Part shown: in pieces, positions 15,795-25,978 of the stretch
How positions within the stretch are numbered: position 1 is the stretch's first letter
Layout: each line of letters opens with the position of its first letter
Assembly: GCA_964194625.1 (NCBI GenBank)
Contig: CAXMNC010000018.1
Span: 1-36,415 of the forward strand
DNA length: 36,415 bases
Direction of reading: 5' to 3'
Source: SPGG2 sp964194625
GTDB taxonomy: Bacteria > Pseudomonadota > Gammaproteobacteria > Acidiferrobacterales > SPGG2
Made by a program: the position numbers and the translations under genes
The notes under the pieces: model-generated
Database searches by the model: none
The model's input: only the letters and a program-made list of their open reading frames with translations
Told to the model about the DNA's origin: nothing

Positions 15795-18419
15795 TCAATC
15801 TCCCTGAACGATGCGCATTGGTCGACCTACCGCGTGACCTTGGGCAAAGTCAACACCGATCTCTTTGAGTTTCCGCAAAATGGCTTCATTCTCAACAAAC
15901 TCGGCAATAGTTTGTTTACCCATGACATGACCAATATCGTTGATCGAACACACCATCGCCAATGCAATAGGGTCATCAACGATATCCTTAACGAACGCAC
16001 CATCGATTTTTAGAAAGTCCACTGGCAGATTTCTTAGATAGGCAAACGACGATAAGCCACTGCCGAAATCGTCAAGTGCAAAACGGCACCCAGAGTTTCC
16101 GAGAGTTTTGAAGAAGTGGCTAGCTGTTGTCAAATTTGCGATTGCCGCTGTTTCCGTGACCTCAAAACAGATCTTCGCCGGTGATACGCCTGTCTGGGCG
16201 AATTGCTGAATGACGAACTCAAGGAATTTCTGATCTCCCAACGAATGTCCAGACAAATTGATGGAGCACAGAAAGAGATCACGCACATACAGTGGGTGGC
16301 TAGCAAGCCATTTTAAGGCGCTACTAATGACCCAACGATCGAGTTCAGTCGTGAGATTGTAGCGTTCAGCCGCGGACATGAAGGTACGGGGCAACACGAT
16401 ATTGCCGTCTTCGTCTTCCATGCGCACTAGTAGCTCATGGAAATGTCCAGTTTTTTTACCGTCGGCAATGGGCACGATCGGCTGTCGACTAATATGCAAC
16501 CGATCCTGTTCCAGCGCCCGATTGATTACTTCTACCCACCGCATCTCCTTCTGCCGACTTGCCAGCTCGACATCGTCTTGCCGAGAGATATGGATGCCGT
16601 TGGCCCCTTTGTCCTTAGCAACATAGCAGGCCGCATCGGCCATGCTTAGAACATTAGTAATACTTCCACTTGTCGTTGTGATCGGCACTAGGCCGATGCT
16701 TACGCTGACGTTGAAACTCCTCTCGCCCCACAAAAATCTAAATCCCTTTATTGCGTCTCGCACAGACTCAGCAACTCGTTGAGCTTGCTCCAGCGAGCAG
16801 TGCTCGACCAGTACACCAAATTCATCACCACCGAGACGGGCTAGCGTGTCGCGTTTCCTAACCTTTTCCCGCAAAACCGCGCTAAGCTGACGCAATAGTT
16901 CGTCCCCCGCCACGTGCCCACATGTGTCATTAATGATTTTAAACTGGTCTAGGTCCAGGTAGCACAGCGCATGCTCCTTACTATCTGTTTGTGCGGTCTG
17001 TAGTGCTCGCAATAGGCGGCGTTCAAACTCGCGCCTGTTAATAAGGCCAGTCAAAGGATCATGTGTTGCCTGGTAGGAAAGCTGCTTGGAAAGGTTATGT
17101 ACTTCGGTGATGTCTTCACAGACCGTCAATACTACAGGCTGCTGATCAGCATCGCGCACAACCCGAGCGGTCTCCCTTACCCATACGACAGTGCCGTCCT
17201 TGCGCAATTTCCCAACTTCCCAGCGCTGCACCTGATCGGGATCCTGCAAACAAGTCTCGATCCGTTTGCGCATTGCCATTTGGTCCGCTTCCACATGAAG
17301 CGCAAAGATCGACATGCCTACAAGCTCATCGACACTATAACCTAACTCATTTGCGCCGAAGCGGTTTGCCGACACAATCGCGCCGTCACCATCTAGAGTG
17401 AAGAACATCGACGGATTGTCATCATACAACGCGCGATATCGTTCCTCGCTGATTCGCAATGCTTCTTCGGCATGTTTTCGGTCGGTTACATCAATGAGCG
17501 TGCTCTGCACAGCAGTTTCTCCCTGCCAGGTTACAACGCGAACTGTATTATGTACGGTAACGATTGTCCTGTCTTTTCGAAGGGCATCATATTCGTACTG
17601 CGTCGGAGCGTCCTCACCTCGAATGCGGGCCTGTTTGTATCGCTGTAGTCGCGGGCGCTCATACGGCGCGAATTGCGATTCGATGGAGTCCAAGGCGATA
17701 ATCTCGTCTGGTGAATCGTAACCAAGGATGTCAGCGTATGCTTGGTTAACAAATAGCGGCTTCCAGTCCCTTTGAATTATTATTCCTTGGATAGAACCTT
17801 CTATGAGATTACGGAAACGTTCCTCGCTTTCGTTCAGCGCTTCTTCTGCGAGCTTTCGCAGCTCTGCCTGCTCCGTGATAGCTCTGATGAAACAGTAGTG
17901 GCCGTTGAATTGTCCATCCTGATCATGAGCTTTAACGATCACGACGTACTGATCCAATGTTGATCCATCTTGGCGGACGCCGCGCACGGCGAATTCGGCC
18001 CGGCCTGCGGCCAGCATTCGCTGGTAGGACTCGAGCACGATTTTGTGATCGTCAGGATGAACCGTTTCCTGCCATTGCGCGCCAACCAACTCGTCAACAC
18101 CATATCCATAGATGTCAGCGTAATGCTGGTCGACCCTGATGTAGTGCCCTTGTGCATCGAGGTGCGCTCGACCTTCGAACGCCTGCGCGAGCAAATGTCT
18201 AAGCTCAACGAGCTCAGCCTGCGCACGTGTAAGTGCGTTCTGCGAACCTGGGTCAGTATCTCCAGAATCTTCCGATCCCAGGGCCCGACCGAGTCTATTC
18301 TTTGGGGTAACCATAAGTGGGTCGCAAAAACCATCGCTAGCAGGGTCTACGCCACTTATAGTGTAGTCAGAATTACGTTCGGTGCAGCCAAAAGCCGCGC
18401 GCAATAGGTCTGCGCACAT
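15795..18419 (-). CDS. PAS-PAS-PAS-GGDEF-EAL cyclic-di-GMP regulator
   Basis: An 874-residue protein with three PAS-type sensor domains (about 80-185, 200-315, 325-440), a GGDEF domain (about 445-610) and an EAL domain (about 630-870). The diguanylate cyclase signature GGDEF (530-534) is intact, and the inhibitory RxxD site is present five residues before it (521-524). The phosphodiesterase signature ExLxR reads ELLVR (662-666), and the NLS, FEVTET, DDFGSG and KQTIAEFVE motifs are all kept. Both activities are therefore possible. There is no signal peptide or transmembrane segment, so it is likely cytosolic. It is a single gene, 168 bases upstream of the NAD isocitrate dehydrogenase gene in the same direction. 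The ligand of the PAS domains cannot be read from sequence. Confidence 0.93.
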   Translation of the reverse strand: MCADLLRAAFGCTERNSDYTISGVDPASDGFCDPLMVTPKNRLGRALGSEDSGDTDPGSQNALTRAQAELVELRHLLAQAFEGRAHLDAQGHYIRVDQHYADIYGYGVDELVGAQWQETVHPDDHKIVLESYQRMLAAGRAEFAVRGVRQDGSTLDQYVVIVKAHDQDGQFNGHYCFIRAITEQAELRKLAEEALNESEERFRNLIEGSIQGIIIQRDWKPLFVNQAYADILGYDSPDEIIALDSIESQFAPYERPRLQRYKQARIRGEDAPTQYEYDALRKDRTIVTVHNTVRVVTWQGETAVQSTLIDVTDRKHAEEALRISEERYRALYDDNPSMFFTLDGDGAIVSANRFGANELGYSVDELVGMSIFALHVEADQMAMRKRIETCLQDPDQVQRWEVGKLRKDGTVVWVRETARVVRDADQQPVVLTVCEDITEVHNLSKQLSYQATHDPLTGLINRREFERRLLRALQTAQTDSKEHALCYLDLDQFKIINDTCGHVAGDELLRQLSAVLREKVRKRDTLARLGGDEFGVLVEHCSLEQAQRVAESVRDAIKGFRFLWGERSFNVSVSIGLVPITTTSGSITNVLSMADAACYVAKDKGANGIHISRQDDVELASRQKEMRWVEVINRALEQDRLHISRQPIVPIADGKKTGHFHELLVRMEDEDGNIVLPRTFMSAAERYNLTTELDRWVISSALKWLASHPLYVRDLFLCSINLSGHSLGDQKFLEFVIQQFAQTGVSPAKICFEVTETAAIANLTTASHFFKTLGNSGCRFALDDFGSGLSSFAYLRNLPVDFLKIDGAFVKDIVDDPIALAMVCSINDIGHVMGKQTIAEFVENEAILRKLKEIGVDFAQGHAVGRPMRIVQGD

Positions 18420-18462
18420 TGCTTGCTCATGCCTGGAAACAAGAGCCGATTATGGCGCTTAG

Positions 18463-20094
18463 CTAAGTCCGCACTGCGTCCTCTTCCACCATCTCCAGCT
18501 CGAAAGCGGCTGCCATCAGGGCGCGGGTATAGGGCTCACGCGGTTCGCGGAAAATGCGCTCTGCCGGTCCTTGCTCGACCACATGACCGTTACGCATAAC
18601 GATGACTTCGTCGCTTAAGGCTCGGATCACTCTCAGGTCATGGCTAATAAAGAGGTACGCAAGCCGATGGCGCGTCTGTAGGTCCTGTAGGAGCTCCACA
18701 ATCTGCGCCTGCACTGACATATCGAGTGCTGACGTTGGCTCGTCCAACACGACAAAACGCGGCTTCACCACCATCGCCCGAGCGATAGCGATGCGCTGAC
18801 GTTGACCACCCGAGAACTCGTGCGGATAACGATGCCGACTTTCAGGATCTAAATGAACCTCCTCCAAGGCCTCGATGATCATTTGCTCGCGTTCTACCTC
18901 GTCCTTGCCTAAATCATGCACTCCGAGGCCTTCGCCGATAATCTGGCCCACTGACATACGCGGGCTTAGACTGCCGAAGGGATCTTGGAAAACGATCTGC
19001 ATTTCGCGGCGCAATGGCCGCAGCGACTTCCAACTAAGACCCTGAAGGGCGCGCCCATCGAACTCGATCAAACCTTTACTCTTTTGAAGCCGCAAAAGCG
19101 CGAGCCCGAGCGTGGTCTTGCCGGAGCCACTCTCCCCCACCACACCGACCGTGTGACCTTCCCGTACCGTGACGTCAATGCCATTCACTGCCTTTACGTG
19201 ATCGACGGTACGTCGCAATATACCGGCCTTGATCGGGAACCAAACCTTGATGTCACTGGCCTTGACCATCGTGCGGGCGTCGCCAACCACCGTCGTTGGT
19301 TTCTCGGCCGGTTCGGCCGCGAGCAAACGTTGTGTATAGGCATGTTGCGGTTGTTCGAAAATATCCTTAACCGCACCCGACTCCACTACCGAGCCCGAAT
19401 GCATGACATAGACCCGTTTTGCCATCTTGCGCACAACCCCAAGGTCATGGGTTATGAACAACATCGCCATCCCCAGGTTAGCCTGCAGATCGTTCAGCAA
19501 TTTCAGAATCTGTGCTTGGATCGTGACATCCACCGACGTCGTCGGCTCATCGGCAATCAACAAGTCCGGCTCATTTGCGAGCGCCATCGCGATCATCACG
19601 CGCTGGCGTTGACCACCCGACAGTTGGTGCGGGTATGACTTGAGACGCTGCTCTGGGTCACGTATACGTACCAGCTCAAGCAGCTCTAGTGTGCGCACCC
19701 TCGCGGCATGACGCGACAAGCCTTTGTGCACCACCAAGACCTCATTGATCTGCTTCTCGACAACATGTAACGGGTTCAACGAGGTCATGGGCTCTTGAAA
19801 GATCATCGAGGCCTGGTCACCGCGCACAGCGCGCAAGACATTGTCGTCAGCGCCAACAAGTTCGCGCCCGCGAAAACGGATCGAGCTGCCAGGTGAATGT
19901 GCCGCCACTGGATACGGCAACAACTGCAACACCGACAGTGCGGTCACAGATTTACCCGAACCGCTTTCGCCCACAAGCGCCACCGTCTCGCCTTTATCGA
20001 TATGCAGAGACACGCCTTTCACGGCGGTAACCGAGCTACCGAATTGGCGGAACTCAACGCCGAGTTTGTCGATTTGAAGGAGCGGTATGGCCAC
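18463..20094 (-). CDS. yejF: Peptide ABC transporter, fused double ATPase YejF
   Basis: Two ATPase domains are joined in 543 residues. The first has Walker A GESGSGKS (42-49), LSGGQRQR and LLIADEPTTSVD. The second has GESGSGKT, FSGGQRQRIAIARAM and FVVLDEPTSALD. Each is followed by the oligopeptide-permease C-terminal extension. YejF powers uptake of oligopeptides, including microcin C-type peptides in enterobacteria. Translation starts at a GTG that overlaps the last base of yejE, so the two are translationally coupled. It is the last gene of the yejA-yejB-yejE-yejF unit. Confidence 0.95.
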   Translation of the reverse strand: MAIPLLQIDKLGVEFRQFGSSVTAVKGVSLHIDKGETVALVGESGSGKSVTALSVLQLLPYPVAAHSPGSSIRFRGRELVGADDNVLRAVRGDQASMIFQEPMTSLNPLHVVEKQINEVLVVHKGLSRHAARVRTLELLELVRIRDPEQRLKSYPHQLSGGQRQRVMIAMALANEPDLLIADEPTTSVDVTIQAQILKLLNDLQANLGMAMLFITHDLGVVRKMAKRVYVMHSGSVVESGAVKDIFEQPQHAYTQRLLAAEPAEKPTTVVGDARTMVKASDIKVWFPIKAGILRRTVDHVKAVNGIDVTVREGHTVGVVGESGSGKTTLGLALLRLQKSKGLIEFDGRALQGLSWKSLRPLRREMQIVFQDPFGSLSPRMSVGQIIGEGLGVHDLGKDEVEREQMIIEALEEVHLDPESRHRYPHEFSGGQRQRIAIARAMVVKPRFVVLDEPTSALDMSVQAQIVELLQDLQTRHRLAYLFISHDLRVIRALSDEVIVMRNGHVVEQGPAERIFREPREPYTRALMAAAFELEMVEEDAVRT

Positions 20095-21233
20095 TAGTTG
20101 GTATGCTCGGCCGCAGGCTGTTGCCGCGTTGTAGTGGTTGCGGGTCCGGTCTCTTCGGGAGGCGGGGCACCAACGAACAGCTTTCTAGGATCAAACGCAT
20201 CGCGCACGGCCTCGCCGACAAACATTAGGAGACTAAGCATGGTGGCGATAACAAAAAATCCAGTCAACCCCAACCACGGCGCTTGCAAGTTGGCTTTGCC
20301 CTGAGCGAGCAATTCGCCAAGCGACGCTGAACCCGGCGGCAGGCCGATTCCGAGAAAATCGAGCCCGGTGAGTATCGTCACCGAGCCCGTCAACGTAAAC
20401 GGCATAAGGGTAATGGTGGCAACCATGGCGTTCGGCAATACGTGACGAAACATGATCATGGTGTCACTGACACCAAGCGCACGCGCTGCCCGAACAAAGT
20501 CAAGATTGCGCGCACGCAGAAACTCCGCCCGCACCACACCCACAAACCCCATCCAGCTAAATAGTACCAGCAGCAAGAGTAACCACCAGAAGTTAAGCTC
20601 GACAATGCTGGCAAGAATGATGATCAGATAAAGCATGGGCATACCTCCCCAGATCTCCATGAAGCGTTGAAACAACAGATCCAGCCAGCCGCCGAAGTAG
20701 CCTTGCACAGCCCCTGCTATCACACCGATAACCGCGCTCACCACCATAAGCGTGAAACCAAAAAGTATAGATATGCGAAACCCGTAAATCAGCCGCGCCA
20801 CAACATCGCGCGCCTGATCGTCGGTGCCCAGCCAATGCTCAGCGTCGGGTGGCGAAGGGGCCGGCACGGGGAGGTCCCAGGCCACAGTGCGATAGTTGTA
20901 ACGCATGATCGGCCAAATCATCCAGCCGTTGTCATTGATAAGCTCGGCGACGAAGGGATCGCGGTAATCCGCCGTGGTCAGAAATTCCCCACCGAAGGTC
21001 GTCTCCGGATAGGCTTTGAAGATCGGCATATAGATATCGCCCTCGTAGTAGACGAGAAAAGGCTTGTCGTTAGCCACGAACTCTGCAAACAGGGTAACGA
21101 CAAAGAATACAAGAAAGATCCACAGCGACCAGTAGCCACGTTTGTTCGCACGGAAATTTTGGAGTCGCCGCTCGGTAATCGGCGAGAGTTTCATGCCAAG
21201 AAGGGTAGTTCGAGATTGAGCGGTTTCTTCCAT
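20094..21233 (-). CDS. yejE: Peptide ABC transporter permease YejE
   Basis: A 379-residue inner-membrane permease. One transmembrane helix near residues 36-53 is followed by a long periplasmic loop (about 54-150) containing HWLGTDDQARDVVARLIYG, typical of OppC/DppC-type subunits. The binding-protein-dependent transport domain follows, with five more helices and the ATPase contact loop ARALGVSDTMIMFRHVLPN. The start follows GTGAGG and lies 12 bases after the yejB stop. The C-terminal tail is Pro/Thr/Gln-rich and probably disordered. Confidence 0.95.
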   Translation of the reverse strand: MEETAQSRTTLLGMKLSPITERRLQNFRANKRGYWSLWIFLVFFVVTLFAEFVANDKPFLVYYEGDIYMPIFKAYPETTFGGEFLTTADYRDPFVAELINDNGWMIWPIMRYNYRTVAWDLPVPAPSPPDAEHWLGTDDQARDVVARLIYGFRISILFGFTLMVVSAVIGVIAGAVQGYFGGWLDLLFQRFMEIWGGMPMLYLIIILASIVELNFWWLLLLLVLFSWMGFVGVVRAEFLRARNLDFVRAARALGVSDTMIMFRHVLPNAMVATITLMPFTLTGSVTILTGLDFLGIGLPPGSASLGELLAQGKANLQAPWLGLTGFFVIATMLSLLMFVGEAVRDAFDPRKLFVGAPPPEETGPATTTTRQQPAAEHTN

Positions 21234-21245
21234 GGCCTCACTCGT

Positions 21246-22364
21246 TTATGCCTCGCGCGCCTCGAAATCGATACGCGGATCGATGACCGTATACATGAAA
21301 TCTCCCACTAAGTTCATAAGAAGCCCGAGGAGTGAGAAGAAGTACAGCGTGCCAAACATCAACGGATAGTCACGCCCAAAGGCGGCCTCAAATCCCAATA
21401 GTCCGAGTCCATCGAGCGAAAAGATAATCTCGATGAATACCGTGCCCGTAAATAAGATACCGACGAATGCAGCAGGAAAGCCCGCGATCACGAGCAACAT
21501 GGCGTTGCGGAAGACATGGCCATAGAGCACGCGACGCTCCGTCAAACCCTTGGCCCTGGCGGTAAGCACATATTGCTGGTGCAGCTGGTCGAGGAAGAAG
21601 TTCTTGGTAAGCATCGTCAACAGCGCAAAGCCACCAAGCACCATAGAGACGATAGGCAGCGTGATGTGCCAGAAGTAATCGGCCACACACGCAAGATTAC
21701 TCACACAACCCCTAAACCCGAGACCGAGATACTCTTCGGACAGGAGGCCTCGCAAAGGAAACCAACTGAGATAGCTGCCGCCGACGAATATAACCAGCAA
21801 GAACACCGCAAACAAAAAGCTCGGGATCGCGTAGCCGATAACGAGGACAAAGGTCGTCCCTACATCAAAGCGGCTGCCGTCGCGCACCGCCTTAGCAATA
21901 CCGAGCGGGATAGAGATAAGGTAGACGAGCAGCGTAGTCCACACCCCCAGTGAGATGGATACCGGCATCTTGTCGAGCACGAGATCCACAACCTTGCGAT
22001 CACGGAAAAAGCTCTCACCGAAGTCGAATACGAGGTAGTTGCGTATCATGTCGAAGAAGCGTTGATGTAGCGGCTTGTCAAAGCCAAAGCGCTTCTCGAG
22101 CTCCTTAATAAACTCTGGATCGAGTCCTTGCGCGCCGCGGTAGGCACTCTTGGTGGTTTCCCCCAGTGCCGGTGTCTGCAGGATTTCGCCGGTTCCTACT
22201 CGGGTAATGCGCTCGGTGATAGCCGAGCCTTCGCCGGTGAGCTGGGCGATCGCCTGTTCGACTGGACCACCAGGCGCGGTTTGAATCACGGCGAAGTTGA
22301 TCAACATGATCCCAAACAGGGTCGGGATGATGAGCAACAAGCGCCTGATGATATAAGCGGTCAT
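21246..22364 (-). CDS. yejB: Peptide ABC transporter permease YejB
   Basis: The ATG at 22362-22364 overlaps the yejA stop codon (ATGA) and gives MTAYIIRRLLLIIPTLFGIM, the standard YejB/OppB N-terminus; a 7-codon upstream extension in the same frame would lie inside yejA. The 372-residue protein has an N-terminal helix, a periplasmic loop (about 30-125) and a C-terminal permease domain with the contact loop LTARAKGLTERRVLYGHVFRNA. It forms the heterodimeric channel with YejE. Confidence 0.95.
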   Translation of the reverse strand: MTAYIIRRLLLIIPTLFGIMLINFAVIQTAPGGPVEQAIAQLTGEGSAITERITRVGTGEILQTPALGETTKSAYRGAQGLDPEFIKELEKRFGFDKPLHQRFFDMIRNYLVFDFGESFFRDRKVVDLVLDKMPVSISLGVWTTLLVYLISIPLGIAKAVRDGSRFDVGTTFVLVIGYAIPSFLFAVFLLVIFVGGSYLSWFPLRGLLSEEYLGLGFRGCVSNLACVADYFWHITLPIVSMVLGGFALLTMLTKNFFLDQLHQQYVLTARAKGLTERRVLYGHVFRNAMLLVIAGFPAAFVGILFTGTVFIEIIFSLDGLGLLGFEAAFGRDYPLMFGTLYFFSLLGLLMNLVGDFMYTVIDPRIDFEAREA

Positions 22365-24361
22365 GAAATTCCCGTGCGCTGCCACACGCGGCGAAACACG
22401 AAGAAGCCAGCGATCCCCAAACCAGCGATGACCACTATCGTGGTGCCGATACCTGGTACGGTGGGGCTGCTTCCATCAGCGGCTGGCCCTTCCGTCTTGC
22501 GCTCGGCTTCCAAGCGCGCCGCCTTCACCGGGTCAAACCACCAGTAGTCGATCGAGGTGCCAGACCTAGGTGTCACCGCGGGTCGCGAAAACCTGTCCCA
22601 AGAAAGAATACGTTGTACCTGCAAATGCCAGTGGGGGACGACGTAGTAACCAAACAGCAATACGCGGTCGAGGGCACGGGTACGCGCGACCAAAGCCTCC
22701 CGGTCAGGCGCACTGATCACAAGCTCAATGAGCTCATCAACGACCAGGGCCTTGATGCCGGCGTAATTACGTCCGGCCGGCGAGTCTGCGGCGGCGCTGC
22801 TCCAAAAGTTTCGTTGCTCATTGCCAGGAGATTCAGACGAGCCCCAGACCGCGACGATCATGTCAAAGTCGAAACTGCGCAAGCGGTTGATGTATTGCGA
22901 CTGATCGACCAGACGTACCCGTGCATCGATGCCAAGCCGTTTAAGATTACGCACGTAGGGCAACACAATACGTTCGAACGCGGGACTCACCAACAAGATC
23001 TCGAACTCAAATGGTTGTCCGGTATGTACGTTAATGAGCCGCGTGTTCTCTACTACCCAGCCGGCCTCCTCGAGCAGTGCAAACGCTTGGCGCAGATTAT
23101 TTCTGGGCCATCCGCTGCCATCGGTTGACGGTGCCTCGTACGGCCGGGTGAACACCTCGTCGGGAATACGGCCGCGATAACGCTCGAGAATTTCAAGCTC
23201 CTTCCCTTCGGGCAGGCCGGTGGCGGCAAGTTCTGAGTTAGAAAAGTAGCTTTCGGTACGGGTATATTGACCAAAAAAGAGGTTCTTGTTAGTCCACGCG
23301 AAATCGAAGGCAAACGCCAGGGCTTGGCGTACCTTGCGATCCTTGAAGATCTCGCGCCGGCTGTTGTAGACAAACGCCTGCATACCAGTGGGGCTGAAAT
23401 GACGAACTTCCTCCTTTTTTAACCAACCCTCGTGTACCGGCGGTACGTCATAGTCGAGCGCCCATGCTTTCGCCTGATTCTCGAACCGAAATTCTATTTC
23501 GCCTGCTTTAAGCGCTATGCGGATGGCCGTATCATCGTGATAGTAGTCGTAACGAATACGGTCGAAGTTGTGCTGACCTCTCTTCACCGGCAGATCCCTG
23601 CCCCAGTAGTCCTGCACCCGCTCGGTCGTCACGAATCGACCTGCCTCAAATTCGGTAATGCGATGAGGTCCGCTGCCGAGCGGCGGTTCGAGCGTGGTCT
23701 TCTCAAAGTCGCGCGTTGCCCAGTAGTGCTTCGGTAAGATTGGCAACTGACCGACGATCAGGGGCAGCTCGCGGTTGCCTTTCTCAGCGAACGTAAACTT
23801 CACGCGTCGTGGGCCTACCTTCTCGGCAGCCGCGACACTCGCATAATAGAAGCGGTAGAAGGGTTGGCCTTTGCTCTTCAGTGTGTTGAACGACCAGATC
23901 ACGTCCTCGACCGTGATCGGCTTACCGTCGTGCCAGCGCGCTTGCGGGCGCAGACTGAAGATTACCCACGAGCGATCATCGGGAAGCTCGATGGACTCGG
24001 CGATCAGGCCGTACGCGGTGAAAGGTTCGTCAGCACTGGCCGTGAGCAATGTTTCAAAGGATGTCCCCGCACCCGGATTACCTTTGGGAATAAAAGGATT
24101 GAAGCTATCAAAAGTCCCTTGTACGCCAAGGCGAAGCGTACCGCCCTTGGGCGCATTCGGATTCACATAGTCGAAATGCTGGAAATCGGGTGCATACTTT
24201 GGTGTCCCATGCATCGCCAAGGCATGCGTTATCTGACTGGGGGCCGCGCGCGCAGTATCAACGCTGATGAACATCAACCAAGATATGACGCAGATGCGTG
24301 TCCAACACTGCCACATAGGCTGCCCCAAACGTTGCCCGCGGGTACGGCGTGATTGTCCCAT
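22361..24361 (-). CDS. yejA: Peptide-binding protein YejA with an added C-terminal membrane anchor
   Basis: A family 5 extracellular solute-binding protein (666 residues as drawn). The mature part begins near HALAMHGTPKYAPDFQHFDYVNPNAPKGG, a YejA hallmark. ATG choice is uncertain: the ATG at 24314-24316 gives a compact signal peptide (MWQCWTR then ICVISWLMFISV), while the upstream ATG adds 15 Arg-rich residues and lacks a ribosome binding site. The C-terminus is odd: after the solute-binding domain comes TVPGIGTTIVVIAGLGIAGFFVF and a basic end (RRVWQRTGIS), which reads as a transmembrane helix with a positive cytoplasmic tail. Family members are usually soluble periplasmic proteins. This suggests the receptor is tethered to the inner membrane beside its permease. 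Confidence 0.92.
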   Translation of the reverse strand: MGQSRRTRGQRLGQPMWQCWTRICVISWLMFISVDTARAAPSQITHALAMHGTPKYAPDFQHFDYVNPNAPKGGTLRLGVQGTFDSFNPFIPKGNPGAGTSFETLLTASADEPFTAYGLIAESIELPDDRSWVIFSLRPQARWHDGKPITVEDVIWSFNTLKSKGQPFYRFYYASVAAAEKVGPRRVKFTFAEKGNRELPLIVGQLPILPKHYWATRDFEKTTLEPPLGSGPHRITEFEAGRFVTTERVQDYWGRDLPVKRGQHNFDRIRYDYYHDDTAIRIALKAGEIEFRFENQAKAWALDYDVPPVHEGWLKKEEVRHFSPTGMQAFVYNSRREIFKDRKVRQALAFAFDFAWTNKNLFFGQYTRTESYFSNSELAATGLPEGKELEILERYRGRIPDEVFTRPYEAPSTDGSGWPRNNLRQAFALLEEAGWVVENTRLINVHTGQPFEFEILLVSPAFERIVLPYVRNLKRLGIDARVRLVDQSQYINRLRSFDFDMIVAVWGSSESPGNEQRNFWSSAAADSPAGRNYAGIKALVVDELIELVISAPDREALVARTRALDRVLLFGYYVVPHWHLQVQRILSWDRFSRPAVTPRSGTSIDYWWFDPVKAARLEAERKTEGPAADGSSPTVPGIGTTIVVIAGLGIAGFFVFRRVWQRTGIS

Positions 24362-24458
24362 ATGCTATCGCCAATGGCACATTTGCTGGCTGTTTCGACC
24401 ACGCCTTGTCGCCATGGCGTCTGGGCGGTAATCTATCCTTCTCGTAGGTGCAGCCACA

Positions 24459-25952
24459 ATGACAGACCCAAATCCACAACCCGCGAAGATTGATGCAGCT
24501 GAAAAGCAGTCACTAATCGATAGCTTACACGCGTTTTTGCCATCGGCATCTGTTCTCCATCGTGAAGAAGAGCTAAGGCCTTACGAGTGCGACGGGCTGT
24601 CGGCTTACCGCCAGCTACCCCTTATCGCAGTACTGCCCGAAACGGTGGAACAGGTGCAGCGTATCTTGCGACTATGTAGTGCTCGCAAGGTGCCGGTGGT
24701 GGCGCGCGGCGCCGGTACCGGGCTTTCCGGCGGTGCGTTACCGCTTGCCAACGGTGTGCTGCTAAGCCTGGCGAAATTCAACCGTATTCTAGACCTTGAC
24801 CCGGTGAATCGAGTTGCCCGCGTTCAGCCTGGGGTAAGAAACCTTGCCATTTCGCAAGCGGCAGCACCGCATGCCCTCTACTACGCACCCGACCCAACTT
24901 CACAGATCGCCTGTTCCATCGGCGGTAATGTGGCAGAAAACTCAGGCGGCGTGCACTGCCTTAAGTATGGTTTAACCGTACACAACATCCTGAAGCTGGA
25001 AGTAGTCACCATCGACGGTGGGCTTGTCACTATCGGTGCCGACGCGCTCGATAGTCCCGGTTACGACCTACTGGCATTGATGACAGGTTCCGAAGGTATG
25101 CTAAGTGTGATCGTCGAAGTTACGGTAAAGCTGCTGCCACAACCCGAATCGGCGCGGGTAATCCTTGCTGCGTTTGACGATATCGAAAAGGCAGGCGACG
25201 CCGTGGCGGATATTATCGGGGCCGGTATTATCCCGGCTGGCCTTGAGATGATGGATAAGTTAGCGATATGCGCCACCGAGGATTTTGTGCACGCCGATTA
25301 TCCGACCGACGCGGAAGCGATGTTGTTATGTGAAGTAGACGGCACCAGCGCCGAGGTCACCGAACAAATCGCGCGAGTCGAAGACGTGCTCAATAGCTGT
25401 GGCGCCACTGAGACTCGCAGATCCAGCAATGAACAGGAACGCATAGTTTTTTGGTCGGGGCGTAAGGCGGCATTCCCGGCGATGGGCCGGATTAGTCCTG
25501 ACTACTACTGTATGGATGGCACCATCCCACGTCGTCGATTGGGCGAAGTACTTGCAAGGATCGAACAGTTATCCCAGGAGTATGGGCTACGCATCGCCAA
25601 TGTGTTTCACGCCGGCGATGGCAATCTACACCCACTAATCTTGTATGACGCTAACAAGCCCGGTGAGCTCGAACGCACCGAAGAACTAGGCGGCAAAATC
25701 TGTCAGCTGTGTGTGGAGGTAGGCGGTACTATCACTGGCGAGCATGGCGTCGGAGTGGAAAAAATCGATCAAATGTGTGTACAGTTCGATAAGTCGGAGC
25801 TGGCACAGTTTCACGCCGTTAAACACGCGTTTGACCCAGACGGCTTACTCAACCCAGGTAAGGCCGTTCCTACTCTACACCGTTGTGCTGAGTTTGGTGC
25901 CATGCATGTACACGGTGGCAAACTTCCACACGCGGACTTACCTCGCTTCTAG
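24459..25952 (+). CDS. glcD: Glycolate oxidase FAD subunit GlcD
   Basis: A 497-residue FAD-linked oxidase that converts glycolate to glyoxylate together with GlcE and GlcF. The FAD-binding type 4 domain is clear (VPVVARGAGTGLSGGALPL, IGGNVAENSGGVHCLKYG). The C-terminal oxidase domain has NVFHAGDGNLHPLIL and GGTITGEHGVGVEK, which include metal/substrate histidines. The C-terminus CAEFGAMHVHGGKLP is the GlcD-type ending. The ATG follows a GTAGGTG site. It is the first gene of glcDEF and is divergent from yejA, with a 97-base gap that must hold both promoters. No GlcC-type regulator is adjacent. Confidence 0.95.
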   Translation: MTDPNPQPAKIDAAEKQSLIDSLHAFLPSASVLHREEELRPYECDGLSAYRQLPLIAVLPETVEQVQRILRLCSARKVPVVARGAGTGLSGGALPLANGVLLSLAKFNRILDLDPVNRVARVQPGVRNLAISQAAAPHALYYAPDPTSQIACSIGGNVAENSGGVHCLKYGLTVHNILKLEVVTIDGGLVTIGADALDSPGYDLLALMTGSEGMLSVIVEVTVKLLPQPESARVILAAFDDIEKAGDAVADIIGAGIIPAGLEMMDKLAICATEDFVHADYPTDAEAMLLCEVDGTSAEVTEQIARVEDVLNSCGATETRRSSNEQERIVFWSGRKAAFPAMGRISPDYYCMDGTIPRRRLGEVLARIEQLSQEYGLRIANVFHAGDGNLHPLILYDANKPGELERTEELGGKICQLCVEVGGTITGEHGVGVEKIDQMCVQFDKSELAQFHAVKHAFDPDGLLNPGKAVPTLHRCAEFGAMHVHGGKLPHADLPRF

Positions 25953-25978
25953 GTCCGAACCCATAGATAAGCCTTGCC

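Noticed and set aside
18463..24361. Opp/Dpp-type dipeptide transporter with two separate ATPases
   Set aside because: The fused double ATPase, the YejA-type binding protein and the gene order A-B-E-F identify the Yej system.
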